In this document: positions 49,901-60,269 of the stretch, one piece after another
Numbering within the stretch: the first letter of the stretch is position 1
Layout of the letters: each line of letters starts with the position of its first letter
Assembly: GCF_949628265.1 (NCBI RefSeq)
Contig: NC_088787.1
Location: forward strand, 10,344,501 to 10,408,500
DNA: 64,000 bases
Direction: 5' to 3'
Source of the DNA: Cloeon dipterum
Taxonomy: Eukaryota > Arthropoda > Insecta > Ephemeroptera > Baetidae
Translations under genes and position numbers: made by a program
The notes under the pieces: generated by a model
Databases searched by the model: none
What the model was told of the DNA's origin: nothing
Seen by the model: the letters and a program-made list of their open reading frames with translations, nothing else

Positions 49901-52900
49901 AAGAATAGTTTAAAGTTAGAAAAAAAATAATTTACCCGAATGAACCGGGTCCTTCATAATTAAACGCTCGGAACTCTTAAGATGCGACTTGTTTGCTCGT
50001 GTGCCGGCGAAAACTAATTTAAATTCAAAGTCTCTCTGTTGCATTAACGAATTTCTAACAAATATTGTCTAACAATCATTAATAACAATGCCCTAGACCA
50101 AAAATGAAAAAGGAGTGGGAGCTCGGCTCCGCAACCACTACAGAGCTATATTGTTTCCAAATTTATACTTAATTTATTTAAACGAATTTAAAGAGATGAT
50201 TTATTTTCAATCGAAATATATGCTCTTTCAAAAAATCTGGCACTGCAAACGCAAACAGTGCAAAATAGAAGTATGAAAGTTACTTAAAAAACACAGTATT
50301 ACTAGCAGTTTACAGAATAATTTTTGATTCGTTTATTTAAAGTCACATAAATAAAATTAGCAATTTTTTAAAAAGATTATTGATTATAAATTAAATAAAA
50401 ATCAAGGAAAGGCTTTAAAGAGTGAAATATTAGACCACGATTGTTTTAGTTGTAGGTTTATGTCGCACAGATTTTGGTTTTCAACGCGTCGAATTTAATA
50501 AAAGATCGCACAGCAGCAGGTTTAAATTTTAAAATCGCAATGGATGAACCGCCTGAACATTGTGAATTCGCAGTGACGCCAATTGCTGGTGGCTCTAAAT
50601 ATTACCAATGATTTACTGAACGATCAAGCATTTTAAAAGTTAAATACAATGAAATTTTGGGTTAATTTAACGTCAGATGGAAAATATTTGTAAATTTTGT
50701 TTAAAATTATATGCAAAATAAATTTAAATTACATTTGAAAAAAACAGGTTTTAAATAATAATGTTAAATTGATCATAGAATTCTACGTTAAAAAAACTAT
50801 AAATTATGCTGAAATAAAAATAATACATTTTTAAAATTAGCTATGCGGGTGGGGGAAATATTTTTACAGCATTTATGATGAAACTAACTAAAAAAATTGT
50901 TTTAAAATTAAAAGTGATGCGAGATAACATTAATATGAATATCATATTAATATCATATAAAATTAAAATAAATTAAAATGAAACCCATCTTCGCATAGGA
51001 GCCGAATGTGCAATTTGATATTTCCTAGCATTGCCAGAGCAGGCTGCAAAAGGCCGTGCGCGGCATTTCAATTTCCACTCGCGAAACGCAATTTGGTTGA
51101 GCGGGAAAAAAGGCGCACAGAGAGTCACCCGGAGAGAGTCATTTTTCTCTGCGCGGGCGGGCGGGTGGGTGGGCTGGTGGGCGAATAAGACGGGAAAAGC
51201 AGCAGCAAATGTGGTTGGTGTGCGCGCGGCCCCGCGTAATCCAGCAGACGCGGCCGGATTTGCCTTTATGGCTGCGGGGAATTCATATTATTATGGGATA
51301 GAGCAGATGGCGCAAAGTCGATCCCACCGGAGATTACCGCGCGCATGCAACCCTGCAACCCGCTCTCGACTTGCTGGCTGCGCTCGAGACCGAGACGCCG
51401 CCGCTACTATACACACCGGCCGGATTATTGTTAATTAATCCGGCACGCTCGATATGGCGCAAATTAAATTGCCAGCCCACCATATTTAATAATTGTCGTG
51501 CGTGTTCTAACTTGCTTGCTTGCTTGGCTCTCCGCCGCCGTGCAGCGCGCGATTATCATCATTTTGTAATTATACTCGCTCCGAGCTGCCAGAAACAGAG
51601 CTCGTTTGTTTGTTTGTTCGTTCGTTCGTCCTCTGTTTGTAATTATGCTCGCAAATCTGGCCGGGATTTTGATGTTTGTGAACTTTGTTAATAGAGCGAA
51701 ACCGGCATGCACCACTGCAAAAGCTTTTTGTGCAATTTGCCAACGCGCGGTTTGGCCCAAAGGGACAGTAATTATATGCCAGGCATGGACGGGCGTATTG
51801 CTGAATTTCGCCGAACAGTTATATTCAAAACGATCAACTTTGAGGCTAGGTGATTAAAATTTTGAGCTGTAGCAGTTACTAGAGATACTATATTTTGCAT
51901 TCCTGAAGGACGATTGGTAAGATAAACACCTTTTTAAACACTTTAATTTGAAAAAAATAGATTTTAGATTTTTTTATGGGGATATGGATCGCTTAAACCA
52001 CTGAAATTAATAAGGGAACGAGCTCAACCATTTGTTTTCCTGCAGTAAAACCTGAGAAGCCACGATTTACTGTTTTGAAAATTTCCCAAAATTCACAGTG
52101 TCAAATGTTTTTCAGTTTACGAGACTTAAAACCACATTTAAATGGATTGATACAGGGTGACAATTGAAAACTATTTTAATTGTTGGATGCAATGTAAGCA
52201 GTTGATTTGTTCTACAATTTGCAACAATCGAAAAAGCCCTTGCTTCAATAAAAAATCAAATTTATCCACAATTTAGAGCGCTTGACCACATTTTTTTTAT
52301 TCCTCTCGTCGAGATCTGTCAAAAAGCTTTTAGGGAAACTCTTTGATGTGAAATAAAATCAGGATTTAAAGTAAGGAGACAGTCCTCACCATTTAAAAAA
52401 CGCGCAACCACTTTTCTAAAAAAAATTACAGTGCTACTTGGGTCAATTTTGGCATCACCTGAATCCTAAGATAAATTCATGCATTGGCAACAAGGATTTT
52501 GCAGTTTCAATCCTCTTTAAAAGTAAAAAAAACTCTTGAAGACCGTCTTTGATGAAGTTTCTGATCACACAAATCGATTCTTGAGGGTCGAATTAGGTAA
52601 AATGAATATTTTTCCTGACCAAAAGTCCAGCGCGACGTGCGAACTTTTTCCCGCCAAAACAATATGAACGTTTATGCGAGAAGTGCGCATGCGTCAGAGC
52701 TGGTTTGAGCACTTGCAGAGAGACAGCCTGTACGAATGACTTCTTTTTCAGATCCAGCCAGCTCTGACGCATGCGCAGTTCTAACATATAGGTTCATATT
52801 TATTGTTTTGGCGGGGAAAAAAGTTCGCACGTCAAAAAAATATTTAATTTTCCTAATTCGACCCTCAGGAATCGATTGGTGTGCTCAGAAGCTTCGTCAA

Positions 52901-55900
52901 AGACGGTCTTTAAAATATAAAAATTAAAGGACTATTCTGTAAAGATAAAAAATGACGCAACGATTGATTCATTTTGCCAAGTAGAGTCTATCTATAAAAT
53001 ATTATGACAAAGATTTAATGAAAACTGGCGTCGTAATTAGATTTTGAAGGATTTCCCATCTTAACTCCCATTTACTATGACTCGTAATAAAAAATCTAAC
53101 CAAAAAAGGCATATTTAAACAACAGCAATTAAGAATCTTCTTTGTGTTGTGCTTGCAGATAACGTAAGCAGTCGTCGGGGCTCACCTGGCGCCGACTCCA
53201 CCTTCAGTCCGACCGCGTCCCGCTCGCCGTCGCCGCGCATGGTGTGTCGGTCTCCAGGCATGCCGTCGTTTCCTCATCCGTCCATGTCTCTGGCCTCCGG
53301 GCTGGGCATGGGCCCGTGCCCGCCGTGCGCGCCGCACACCCTGATCCAGGCCAACCGGTCGCCGCCACCCGGCTTCCTGATGCACGGCACGCACCCCGGC
53401 CCGCCCTCCTCCAGCCCTCTAAGCAACGGGGGCAAAAAGCTCCCGACTGGACTGACGTGCGTCGTTTGCGGCGACACCAGCTCTGGAAAACACTACGGAA
53501 TCCTCGCCTGCAACGGCTGCTCCGGATTCTTCAAGCGCTCCGTCCGTAGGAGGCTCATTTACAGGTATTTCAAGGGCGTATATATGTCGTACTAATGATA
53601 AATTGTTTTAAAATAAATTATATTCGGATTAAAAAATTTTTGGTGACAATTTTCATCATTTGACGCTCTAGTTTTAGGTGAAAATATTGGCATTCAATTA
53701 CTTTTACTGCTGGAAAATAGTTCTTTTTAATGATTTTAGTCATATTTCAAAATCGTTAACATAAAAACACAAATTTTATCGATTTGAATTACTGCGCTGT
53801 TACCTCAATCTTGGTCTTGCGCTCTTTGCGCAGCAGCAATAAAACCTATTAAAAATAGCCACTCTTGAGTCTTGTCATTTTTCCTTTTTCAAGACACATC
53901 CAAAATTTCGTGCAGAGACTCTGGGGGTGGCTATCATGAGTGGCCTGGTCGGGTGACAGCGCAATGATTTAGATCAAATTTAGTTCATACCAGCGGAGGC
54001 CAGATTCGTGCGACGCGCAGATATGGCGTCCGGTGGAGAATAGCGCGAAAAAACGGTCACGTGAAAATGCGCGGAAAGAACCAAGTTTTCGTCAATATTG
54101 TGACGAATAATGTGCATTACTTGTACTAATTGTGTCTTTTGGATCGTAAAAACAAACCCTTGACACTCGTACGGCAATCCAAAGAGATCTTTTTGCTTCC
54201 CACATTCAGACGCCATCTTGGATCGGCGCAGTGGGAACCAATTTTATCGCACACCTGGACCCCACTGGTTCATACCGGAGCAATCACTAAATATGCTCTG
54301 AAATGCTGATACATTTTTAGAATTTTTACATGCTGACCGAATTTTTCTGTAGCATTTTTTTTCCAAAAAATTGAAAATATAAAAATATATATTATACATT
54401 TAATTTTCTTACAACTAACTACTGAAACATTATTCCAGGAATACATTTTGCAACACCTTGGTGGCTTAAATTTCCTTAAATCGCTACATATCAAGCTCTT
54501 GAAATTGATAAACATCTCAAAGGCATGTTATATATTCATTTAGTAATTATTGGCCCAGGAAATAAATTGTTAAAAAACGTTTAAACCCAAAAAATCATTT
54601 AATTAATAGCTTTAAGGTTTTGAAAGGATGAAAAATAGGAAAAGAAAATTTCAACATGGACTTTCTTCAAATTTTTGTAAGCAGTATTTTCTAATAAAAT
54701 TCAAAATATGATTTTTACCTGTTAATTTTATCGTTTACCTACCTATTTAGGTCTTATTCCACACATTTCTGTGCCATGTAAAACATGGACACACAGCAGC
54801 AAATTATTAAAATTTAAATAGGAAAATACATATCTGATGGACAGAAAAAGTATTAATTTGTGTTAATCCTACTTTTACATTTAATTTAAAATTTAAAAAC
54901 CCGCACATTCAAGCATTTAAGAAATCTGCTAATTGAAAAGAGCCAGTTAGCAGCTTCGCCCCCGCATTGACAGCAAAATAACCAGAGACAATTTACGCAG
55001 TAGTTCCGTGCGCGCGGTTTTGTCTGCACTTGCCACATCGGGGTGGTTGCCCCCCCGCCAAGAAGGTGTCCGCGCCGGTGACCCGCGGCCGCGCCGCACC
55101 TTTCTTGCCGCGCGCGTGAGTGTGAACGCGTGCGTGCATGGATGTCCCCGGAGAGCAGCGGTTTGTTTGATTCATGGCTGCCAGAGCAGAGAGAAGGATT
55201 ACAAAGTGCCAGATGGGGCCGTAATCAATTCCAGCACGCCATTCACTCTGATTTACTGAGCGCTGCACTCTATCAAGGATAAATTGGATGCGCCCGCGCC
55301 CCGCCCGGATTAAATGACGAAGGATTAAGGTGGAAATTGCCAAGCAGCAGGGGTTACAAGTAGGGCTGCTGCTGCTGCTGCTCGTCGTCGTGGTGGTGGT
55401 TCGGTGGTTGGCCGACTGGCTGGCCGGCCGGCCGGCGCGGGGATTTCACCCACCCCTGGCGCATACTTTGACAGAGCGCAGGGGCTTCCTCTCGGTGTTG
55501 TGCACTCTTGTGATCGAATTAAATGCAGCTCGCCTCCCGGGGGGCCACTCAAGTTGATGCCAAAGGGTGCGCAGATTTGTAAGCTCGATCGCTGGATGGA
55601 ATGCTTGCACTGCTTGACAACATTCGCGGGCACTAGGACAATGTAGAGCTATAATTACTTTTTTATAAGACTGGGCATAAGGTCTTCATTTCATTTGTAG
55701 TTTTAATCTGTGTCATATCCTATTTTAATTTGATGAGTCAGGGAGTGTCCGAAAAATGCTGTTTTTTTTAGTAAACATTTTGCAATTTGAACTGGAATAA
55801 GGAATAAACAAAAAGGTAACAAACTTCATGCTGGGCATGGATGCAGTAAAAATTCTGTATTTTTAGAAAATAAATAAATGAATGAAAGCTTTTAGAATTT

Positions 55901-57357
55901 TGGAGATTTACATAAAAAAAGCGTTGGAAGAACCAATAAGAGAGCGGTTAATAATATAAAGCTGATGAAAACTATAAGATTATCGACACTTTAGTGTTCC
56001 TTATCGTCAGCTCTTTTGGAATAATTAGTAATAAAAATCCCCCACACGCAGAAGCTGCATTACCTTTTTTTTAAAACGAATTTAAATTATGTTGTTAGGT
56101 TAACATTTGATTGGCTCATGTCTTGCTTGTCATGAATGCTCTCTCCTAGCTAACAAAAGTCTACTTGAAAAGCAAAATCATGTAAATATAATTTTAATTA
56201 AGGAATATTTGTATTTGTTTTGAATTTGCACACCAAAAAGGCTTTAAAAATTAATAAGATTGACAGCTTTGGAAGCGGCTCCTATAAAGATGATAGCGAA
56301 ATAAATTAAATTTTATCTTAAAACTAAAAATAGATGGTTAATTATTAATTTAACACAACAGTTGCATAAACTCCTTGTGTTTGAAGCCGCCTACAGACGG
56401 CGCAACCGTATACTTTGGTAATAAATTTAATTTTAAGGTACTTCCGCTGCAATTTCAGACTCAATCCTGCGACTGTGCATTCTTCACTTAATATGCTTTC
56501 TTTTGATGTGCTGAAAACCTAAATCAGTCCAGCCATTCACCGTAGAAACGTTGGAAAATATTTTATATTTGAAAAAATGGATGGTTTTTCACGATTATAC
56601 GGCGATTAGCTTAACCGATTTTGGTTTTCAGCAAGTAAAAAAGAATACATATTAAGTGAAGAATGCACAGTGACAGGATTAAGTCTGAAATCGCATCGGA
56701 AGTGCCTTAAAATTAAATATTACTAAAGTACACGGTGGCGCCATCTGTTGGGGCTTCGAATACTAAGGGTTTATGCAACTGGTGTATTCAGAAATATACA
56801 ATCAATTTTATTAGCTGCCTTAACTGTGCCAAAAAAATCTGACGATGTGTGTCTTTTCTTTAATTGTGATAGTGTTTTAATTAGATAAAAAAATCAGTTC
56901 AATATTTCTTGCAATTAAACATTTTTTCAAATTTGAAATGTGATCTCTTTGCCTCAGATGCCAGGCGGGCACGGGTCGTTGCATCGTGGACAAGGCGCAC
57001 AGGAACCAGTGCCAGGCGTGCCGGCTGAAGAAGTGTCTCGAGATGGGCATGAACAAGGACGGTGAGTACACGACCCTTTCTGCCGCCGAGTGCGTGTCTC
57101 TGTGTCTCTCCTCCTGTCTGTCCTTTCCGCAAAATTTAATGCCGCTTGCTTTGATATTTGCGCGATCCCCGCGGGGCAAAGGTGTGGTTATGGCGAACCG
57201 TCTCACTCACTCTCTCACTCGAATAAATGCGTGTGTCTGCTTTGTCTTGATTCAGATGTGCGCGACAGCCATCACTTGTTCGCCGTTGCCCCCTTTGACC
57301 TGCGGAGGAGCTCGCCCCCGCGCTCGTCGAGCCGGCGACGCTTCCGAAAATTTTCAG
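41995..57357 (+). CDS. Hr51: Hr51/unfulfilled nuclear receptor (NR2E3 orthologue), 5' part only
   Basis: An NR2E-group transcription factor (photoreceptor-specific receptor in vertebrates; unfulfilled in flies, needed for neuronal maturation). Exons 41995-42103, 53159-53564, 56958-57061 and a probable cassette exon 57256-57357 join in phase (1, 2, 1). After a Ser/Pro-rich A/B region, the DNA-binding domain is complete: [20 protein letters not shown], the NR2E3-type P-box [10 protein letters not shown], then [18 protein letters not shown] and [14 protein letters not shown]. All eight zinc-binding cysteines are present. The first exon is linked only by phase and position across an 11-kb intron, and its start is uncertain (ATGs at 41497, 41851, 41995 and 42067; the last has the best context). 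The hinge and ligand-binding domain were not found before 64000 and should lie to the right. Confidence 0.85.
42590..43150. repeat. Diverged R1 inverted pair in receptor intron 1
   Basis: Reverse-orientation blocks at 42600-42710 (CTCTTCATCCAACAGTGTGC, AAAGAGACAGAG) precede plus-orientation blocks at 42925-43140 (GGAATGATACTGAAAATCCC, GTTTTGACGAGATGAATC). More decayed than the copies at 40.2 and 63.1 kb. Confidence 0.5.
43160..43890. other. AT-rich intron stretch with one long minus-strand frame
   Basis: A hydrophobic frame of about 124 codons (43773 down to 43402) lacks an ATG near its start and lacks a splice acceptor. Treated as non-coding for now. Confidence 0.35.
43904..43948. repeat. 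(TG)n microsatellite
   Basis: About 45 bp of pure TG. Confidence 0.97.
43980..44370. other. GC-rich island 9
   Basis: CpG-rich with GGCGCGGCGCGGCGCGGCGC near 44060. No supported frame. Confidence 0.4.
44370..45490. other. AT-rich intron stretch, nothing recognised
   Basis: Stops in all frames; no repeat match noticed. Confidence 0.5.
45490..46140. other. GC-rich island 10
   Basis: Moderately GC-rich block with CT tracts at about 45927-45962. No supported frame. Confidence 0.4.
46150..47020. other. AT-rich intron stretch, nothing recognised
   Basis: No coding frame or repeat match noticed. Confidence 0.5.
47030..47870. other. GC-rich island 11
   Basis: One of the longest GC-rich blocks in receptor intron 1. 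A 170-codon open frame (47360-47872) crosses it but has no recognisable domain and mixed, UTR-like composition. Confidence 0.4.
47880..48500. other. AT-rich intron stretch, nothing recognised
   Basis: No features noticed. Confidence 0.5.
48513..48769 (+). mobile_element. hAT-like MITE, family H2, copy 1 (257 bp)
   Basis: Terminal inverted repeats CAGCGGGGGCCAGAT / CAGCGGGGTCCAGAT. Flanked by ACTTAAAG and CCTTAAAG (7 of 8 identical), an aged 8-bp TSD. Shares most of its length with the element at 53991-54267 in opposite orientation. Confidence 0.8.
49030..49640. other. GC-rich island 12
   Basis: GC-rich block with CGGCGGC repeats and CGCGGCGCGGCGCGCG at about 49350-49366. No supported frame. 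Confidence 0.4.
49650..51000. other. AT-rich intron stretch, nothing recognised
   Basis: No coding frame or repeat match noticed. Confidence 0.5.
51000..51860. other. GC-rich island 13
   Basis: GC-rich block with short GGGC and TTCG tandem stretches (51150-51182; 51605-51630). Open frames overlap on both strands and show no domain. Confidence 0.4.
52125..52530 (-). repeat. R1 repeat copy, reverse orientation, in receptor intron 1
   Basis: Reverse complement of the blocks seen at 12.1 and 40.2 kb (ATTGTTGGATGCAATGTAAG, CTCTCGTCGAGATCTGTC, GTAAGGAGACAGTCCTCACC, GGCAACAAGGATTTTGCAGT). A foldback element begins at its outer edge. Confidence 0.75.
52536..52914. mobile_element. Foldback element, 379 bp, arms about 165 bp
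   Basis: The left arm (52536-52700, from TTGAAGACCGTCTTTGATGA) is a close reverse complement of the right arm (about 52752-52914), including GAGGGTCGAATTAGG and GCGCATGCGTCAGAGCTGG. The loop is about 50 bp. No open frame with recognisable features; TSD not resolved. It lies about 240 bp upstream of the first DNA-binding-domain exon of the receptor gene. Confidence 0.85.
53792..53965. mobile_element. Small inverted-repeat element in receptor intron 2
   Basis: Ends CTGCGCTGTTACC and GGTGACAGCGCA are inverted repeats, and AATAGCCACTCTTGAGTCTT pairs imperfectly with AGAGACTCTGGGGGTGGCTA further in. About 174 bp, non-coding. TSD not clear. Confidence 0.55.
53991..54267 (-). mobile_element. hAT-like MITE, family H2, copy 2 (277 bp)
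   Basis: Perfect 8-bp TSD GTTCATAC at 53983-53990 and 54268-54275. Ends CAGCGGAGGCCAGATTCG and CTGGACCCCACTG form the inverted repeats. Opposite orientation to copy 1 at 48513. Contains CGCCATCTTGGATC, as does copy 1 in the other orientation. Confidence 0.88.
54280..54940. other. AT-rich intron stretch, nothing recognised
   Basis: No features noticed. Confidence 0.5.
54940..55640. other. GC-rich island 14
   Basis: Lies in receptor intron 2, between the two DNA-binding-domain exons. Has CTG and CGT/GGT triplet runs at 55365-55400 and GGCCGGCCGGCCGG at about 55421-55434. No supported frame. Confidence 0.4.
55640..56340. other. AT-rich intron stretch, nothing recognised
   Basis: No features noticed. 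Confidence 0.5.
56351..56788. mobile_element. Foldback element, 438 bp, almost wholly palindromic
   Basis: Arms of about 180-190 bp pair from GTTGCATAAAC at the ends, through TACTTTGGTAATAAATTTAA and GTGCATTCTTCACTTAATAT, to GCTGAAAACC near the centre. No coding capacity; TSD not resolved. It ends about 170 bp before the second zinc-finger exon. Confidence 0.85.
57256..57357 (+). other. Hr51: Candidate 102-nt cassette exon after the receptor DNA-binding domain
   Basis: Acceptor TCTGCTTTGTCTTGATTCAG and donor TTTTCAG/GTACGG are both strong. Entry and exit are phase 1 and the length is divisible by three, so inclusion or skipping keeps the frame. It codes [20 protein letters not shown] followed by an Arg/Ser-rich tail ([14 protein letters not shown]). 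The expected continuation in NR2E3 proteins after GMNKD is AVQNERQPR, so inclusion would put 34 residues between the zinc fingers and the C-terminal extension. Confidence 0.6.
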
Positions 57358-57359
57358 GT

Positions 57360-58000
57360 ACGGCCACCCTTTCCTTTCTTTTTGCGGAACTAAATTAGAA
57401 AATGTTTTTGCATTGATAATTAAATTAATGACGCATTGGTAGTTTTAATAATCTATTGTTTGATCTGATTTAATTTACTTTATTTAAATTTAAAATATGT
57501 CAATAATTTTATTATTATAAATACTAATTTGTGCATATACTATAAACTGGAATTTATTGATAAAAATATTTGGTTTGGAATCAATATTAATTTAATGTTT
57601 ATGGGCAATGTTCTCTTCAAATACACTTAAATAATATACATAAATTTATAGCTTTACGTCTTGCATTGAAGCGATAAAACATTGAAACAAATAGTCCAAC
57701 ATTTTGCACTTGTTCAAAGAATTTTAACTATCCTGTCTTAAGATTACATTTTTTTTAAATTAAGGAACAAATTAAAAAAAGAGGACCTTGATAGTCGTCA
57801 CGACACTTACAAAGGTTATAAGCATCTTTTCCATTACGAAAACCGATGAAAACCATCTGAAATGACCTGATAAATCAATTAAATTGTTTCCGACAGCTTT
57901 TCGTTAAACTAATTAAATTACATTATGCAGTTTTCAGTTGCATTGCGATCAGTATATCACAAATTTCGGAAAATCAGTCCAAGTATTGCATTAAAATATT
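57360..58000. other. AT-rich intron stretch, nothing recognised
   Basis: No features noticed. Confidence 0.5.
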
Positions 58001-58009
58001 AAAATTTCC

Positions 58010-58500
58010 AAATCAACCGTTTAGCAGGGAAAACGAGTGCAGAGATCGCTCGATAGCGTGTGTATGTGTATGTGTGTGTGTGTGAGCAGGCAGGGGAACG
58101 TGCTCGGGCAGAAGCGTCAGCGCTTTGAGAGCGGCGGTTATTAGTGAAAATGCAACCCCTTTTCTCGGAGCCGCGAGCAATCACAACTCGGAGAGGCAGC
58201 GCCGGTGTCATTATCCGCGCGGCATGCAAATGAGGCGTGCGCCGAGTGTCTCGCGTAACGAGGCCAATCACACCCCGCACTCGCTTCTTCTTTTCACAGG
58301 CGTATATAACGATCGACATGCAAAAAAGCAGCCGCTTTGTTAATAATTAGAAACCAAAAGCTTGCGGCAAGCCGCCACTGCCGCCGCGCCGTCGACGCCA
58401 AATTGAGCGCGAGTGCTGGCGAAATTCTCAGCGATTGTCACGCGCCACTCATCATCACAGGGGCCTTTTACATGCATGCATGCATGCCATTTGAGTGGTT
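58010..58500. other. GC-rich island 15
   Basis: Contains a short TG run (58064-58084) and a (CATG)-type run near 58471-58487. No supported frame. Confidence 0.4.
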
Positions 58501-59660
58501 TAATTTGTTAAAAACGTAACTTTTGACTCAATATTTAATTTTTAATTTAAATATTATGGGTTAATATCTGATATCCCTAATCTGTAGGAGATTTTTCTTC
58601 TTTTGTCTCATATATTTAATTTTAACCTCACTTTAAATTGATATTCATATTTTTGTTTCATGAACGCGAAAAATTAAACTTAAAAATATGAATTTTATAA
58701 GGATTTGCAATAAACGCGGTTAATATTATTCTAATTTTTTTCTGAGCCTCCAAACGTTGCGGGAACTTCAAATGAGCACGAATCATGCAATTATAAACCA
58801 TTTGAACCTTACTTAAAATCATTAAACAGTGTCTAAACACAGTCTATCACTTTCTAAATTGGCCAACCAATTGACATGAGGGCGAACAGTTGACAAAAGG
58901 ACCGTCCCGTGGTTTTCCGCAAATTTCTGGTGACAACTGTCAATTCCTGAGGTTATTTTTAGATGTTAATATTAGGAGAACTTGTTCAATTGGTATCATT
59001 AATCAATTTAAGCAACATAGAAGCCTAAAAATGATTTAAAAGTCGCTAAATTAAATAAACATCAAACCGATGAATTTTAATTTGGAACGGAACCTTAAAA
59101 TAAACAATCAAAATTTAGAAATGGCGTTTTCAGGTGTAGATTTATTTTACCGGAGCTTTCCTCGTTATTTTACTGTTGAAATTTTTAAGTAGCTGAAAAG
59201 GAATATCAAATTTAATTATTAAAAAATTCTCAATTTAAAATTACAATATCATTTTAATTTTCCAAAATAGCCCAAAACGGGCATTTTCATGTGTAGAATT
59301 AGAAATGGAATCTAATTTTTGTGGCCAACTTGAAGAGATTTATCATCTGTTGACCTTCTTTTTTTGGTTTTTGTTAATACGTGGAAAAATACATAATTTA
59401 TTTAGTCGTGAAAAAAATCAGACATTTCTTGCTGTTATTGTTTTTCGGGAAAATCGGTTTGGAGGGATTTGTGTGTTACTTTAGGGTAATCAAAAATTCA
59501 AATCAATTAATAAAGTAAAAATAAAACTGTCTCTTCGCTGCACAGATGCAAATAAAGAAGCCCAGAGGCAGTTTATTTTATTCTTTATACCAACGCCATC
59601 TTTCAAAGCAAAATATATAAAATTTTCCGATTAGCCTGAAACCAAAAAATTAATTGAAAG
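58500..59660. other. AT-rich stretch, nothing recognised
   Basis: No features noticed. Confidence 0.5.
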
Positions 59661-60260
59661 ACTTTAATGACGGCAATTGCGAGTGGCGCGCGCGTTTTTC
59701 CGCCGCCTTTGTCTCCGCGTTCGCCTGCGTGCCGCTTTGAAGTTGCGTCGTCGTCGATCTGTCTATATTCGCAGCCGCGCGTCAGGAAATTTTTGCACCG
59801 AACTCAAACGGCGGCGTGGAAAAGAGCGCGCGCGGGCGGGCGGGGCTCTTTCGGGTTCGTCTCGTCGTCGTCGTCGTCGTCGTCGTTTCGGGCGAAACGG
59901 AAAAGCGAGCGATCGTCACGCGCGCCTCATCAAAGGCGCTTTTCCTCCTTGGCTCCTCGTTAAAAAAGCAAATCAAAGCAAATTTGACGCGCGTGCACGC
60001 CGGCTTTTCTTTTCGCCTCTCAGCTTTTCACTTTGAGCGAGCGAGCAAGATAAAAAGTCCGCAGGGCTGATGTGCAAATTTACGCTTAGCCAAGCGAAAT
60101 CCATTTTTCCTGCTCGGCAGCAGAAAGGTAGCTCCGGGGGTGCTCGCCGCGCCGCCCCGAGAACGCCGCAAGGAGGGAAAAGTGTGCGCCTCTGAAATAA
60201 CTCACACACACCCGCACATGTAGCTGCGGGGAAAAAGGCGGATGAGGCCACCAAAAGAGA
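59660..60260. other. GC-rich island 16 with (TCG)n run
   Basis: CpG-rich block holding a TCG trinucleotide run at about 59862-59886. Frames here are Arg/Ser/Val homopolymer artefacts. Confidence 0.4.
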
Positions 60261-60269
60261 ATGAAAAAG

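Noticed and set aside
53182..53477. Alternative frames over the zinc-finger exon
   Set aside because: Shadows of the GC-rich receptor exon, whose correct frame encodes the zinc finger.
59677..60036. 119-codon Arg-rich frame
   Set aside because: Produced by a TCG repeat and CpG-rich DNA; three overlapping frames are open at once.
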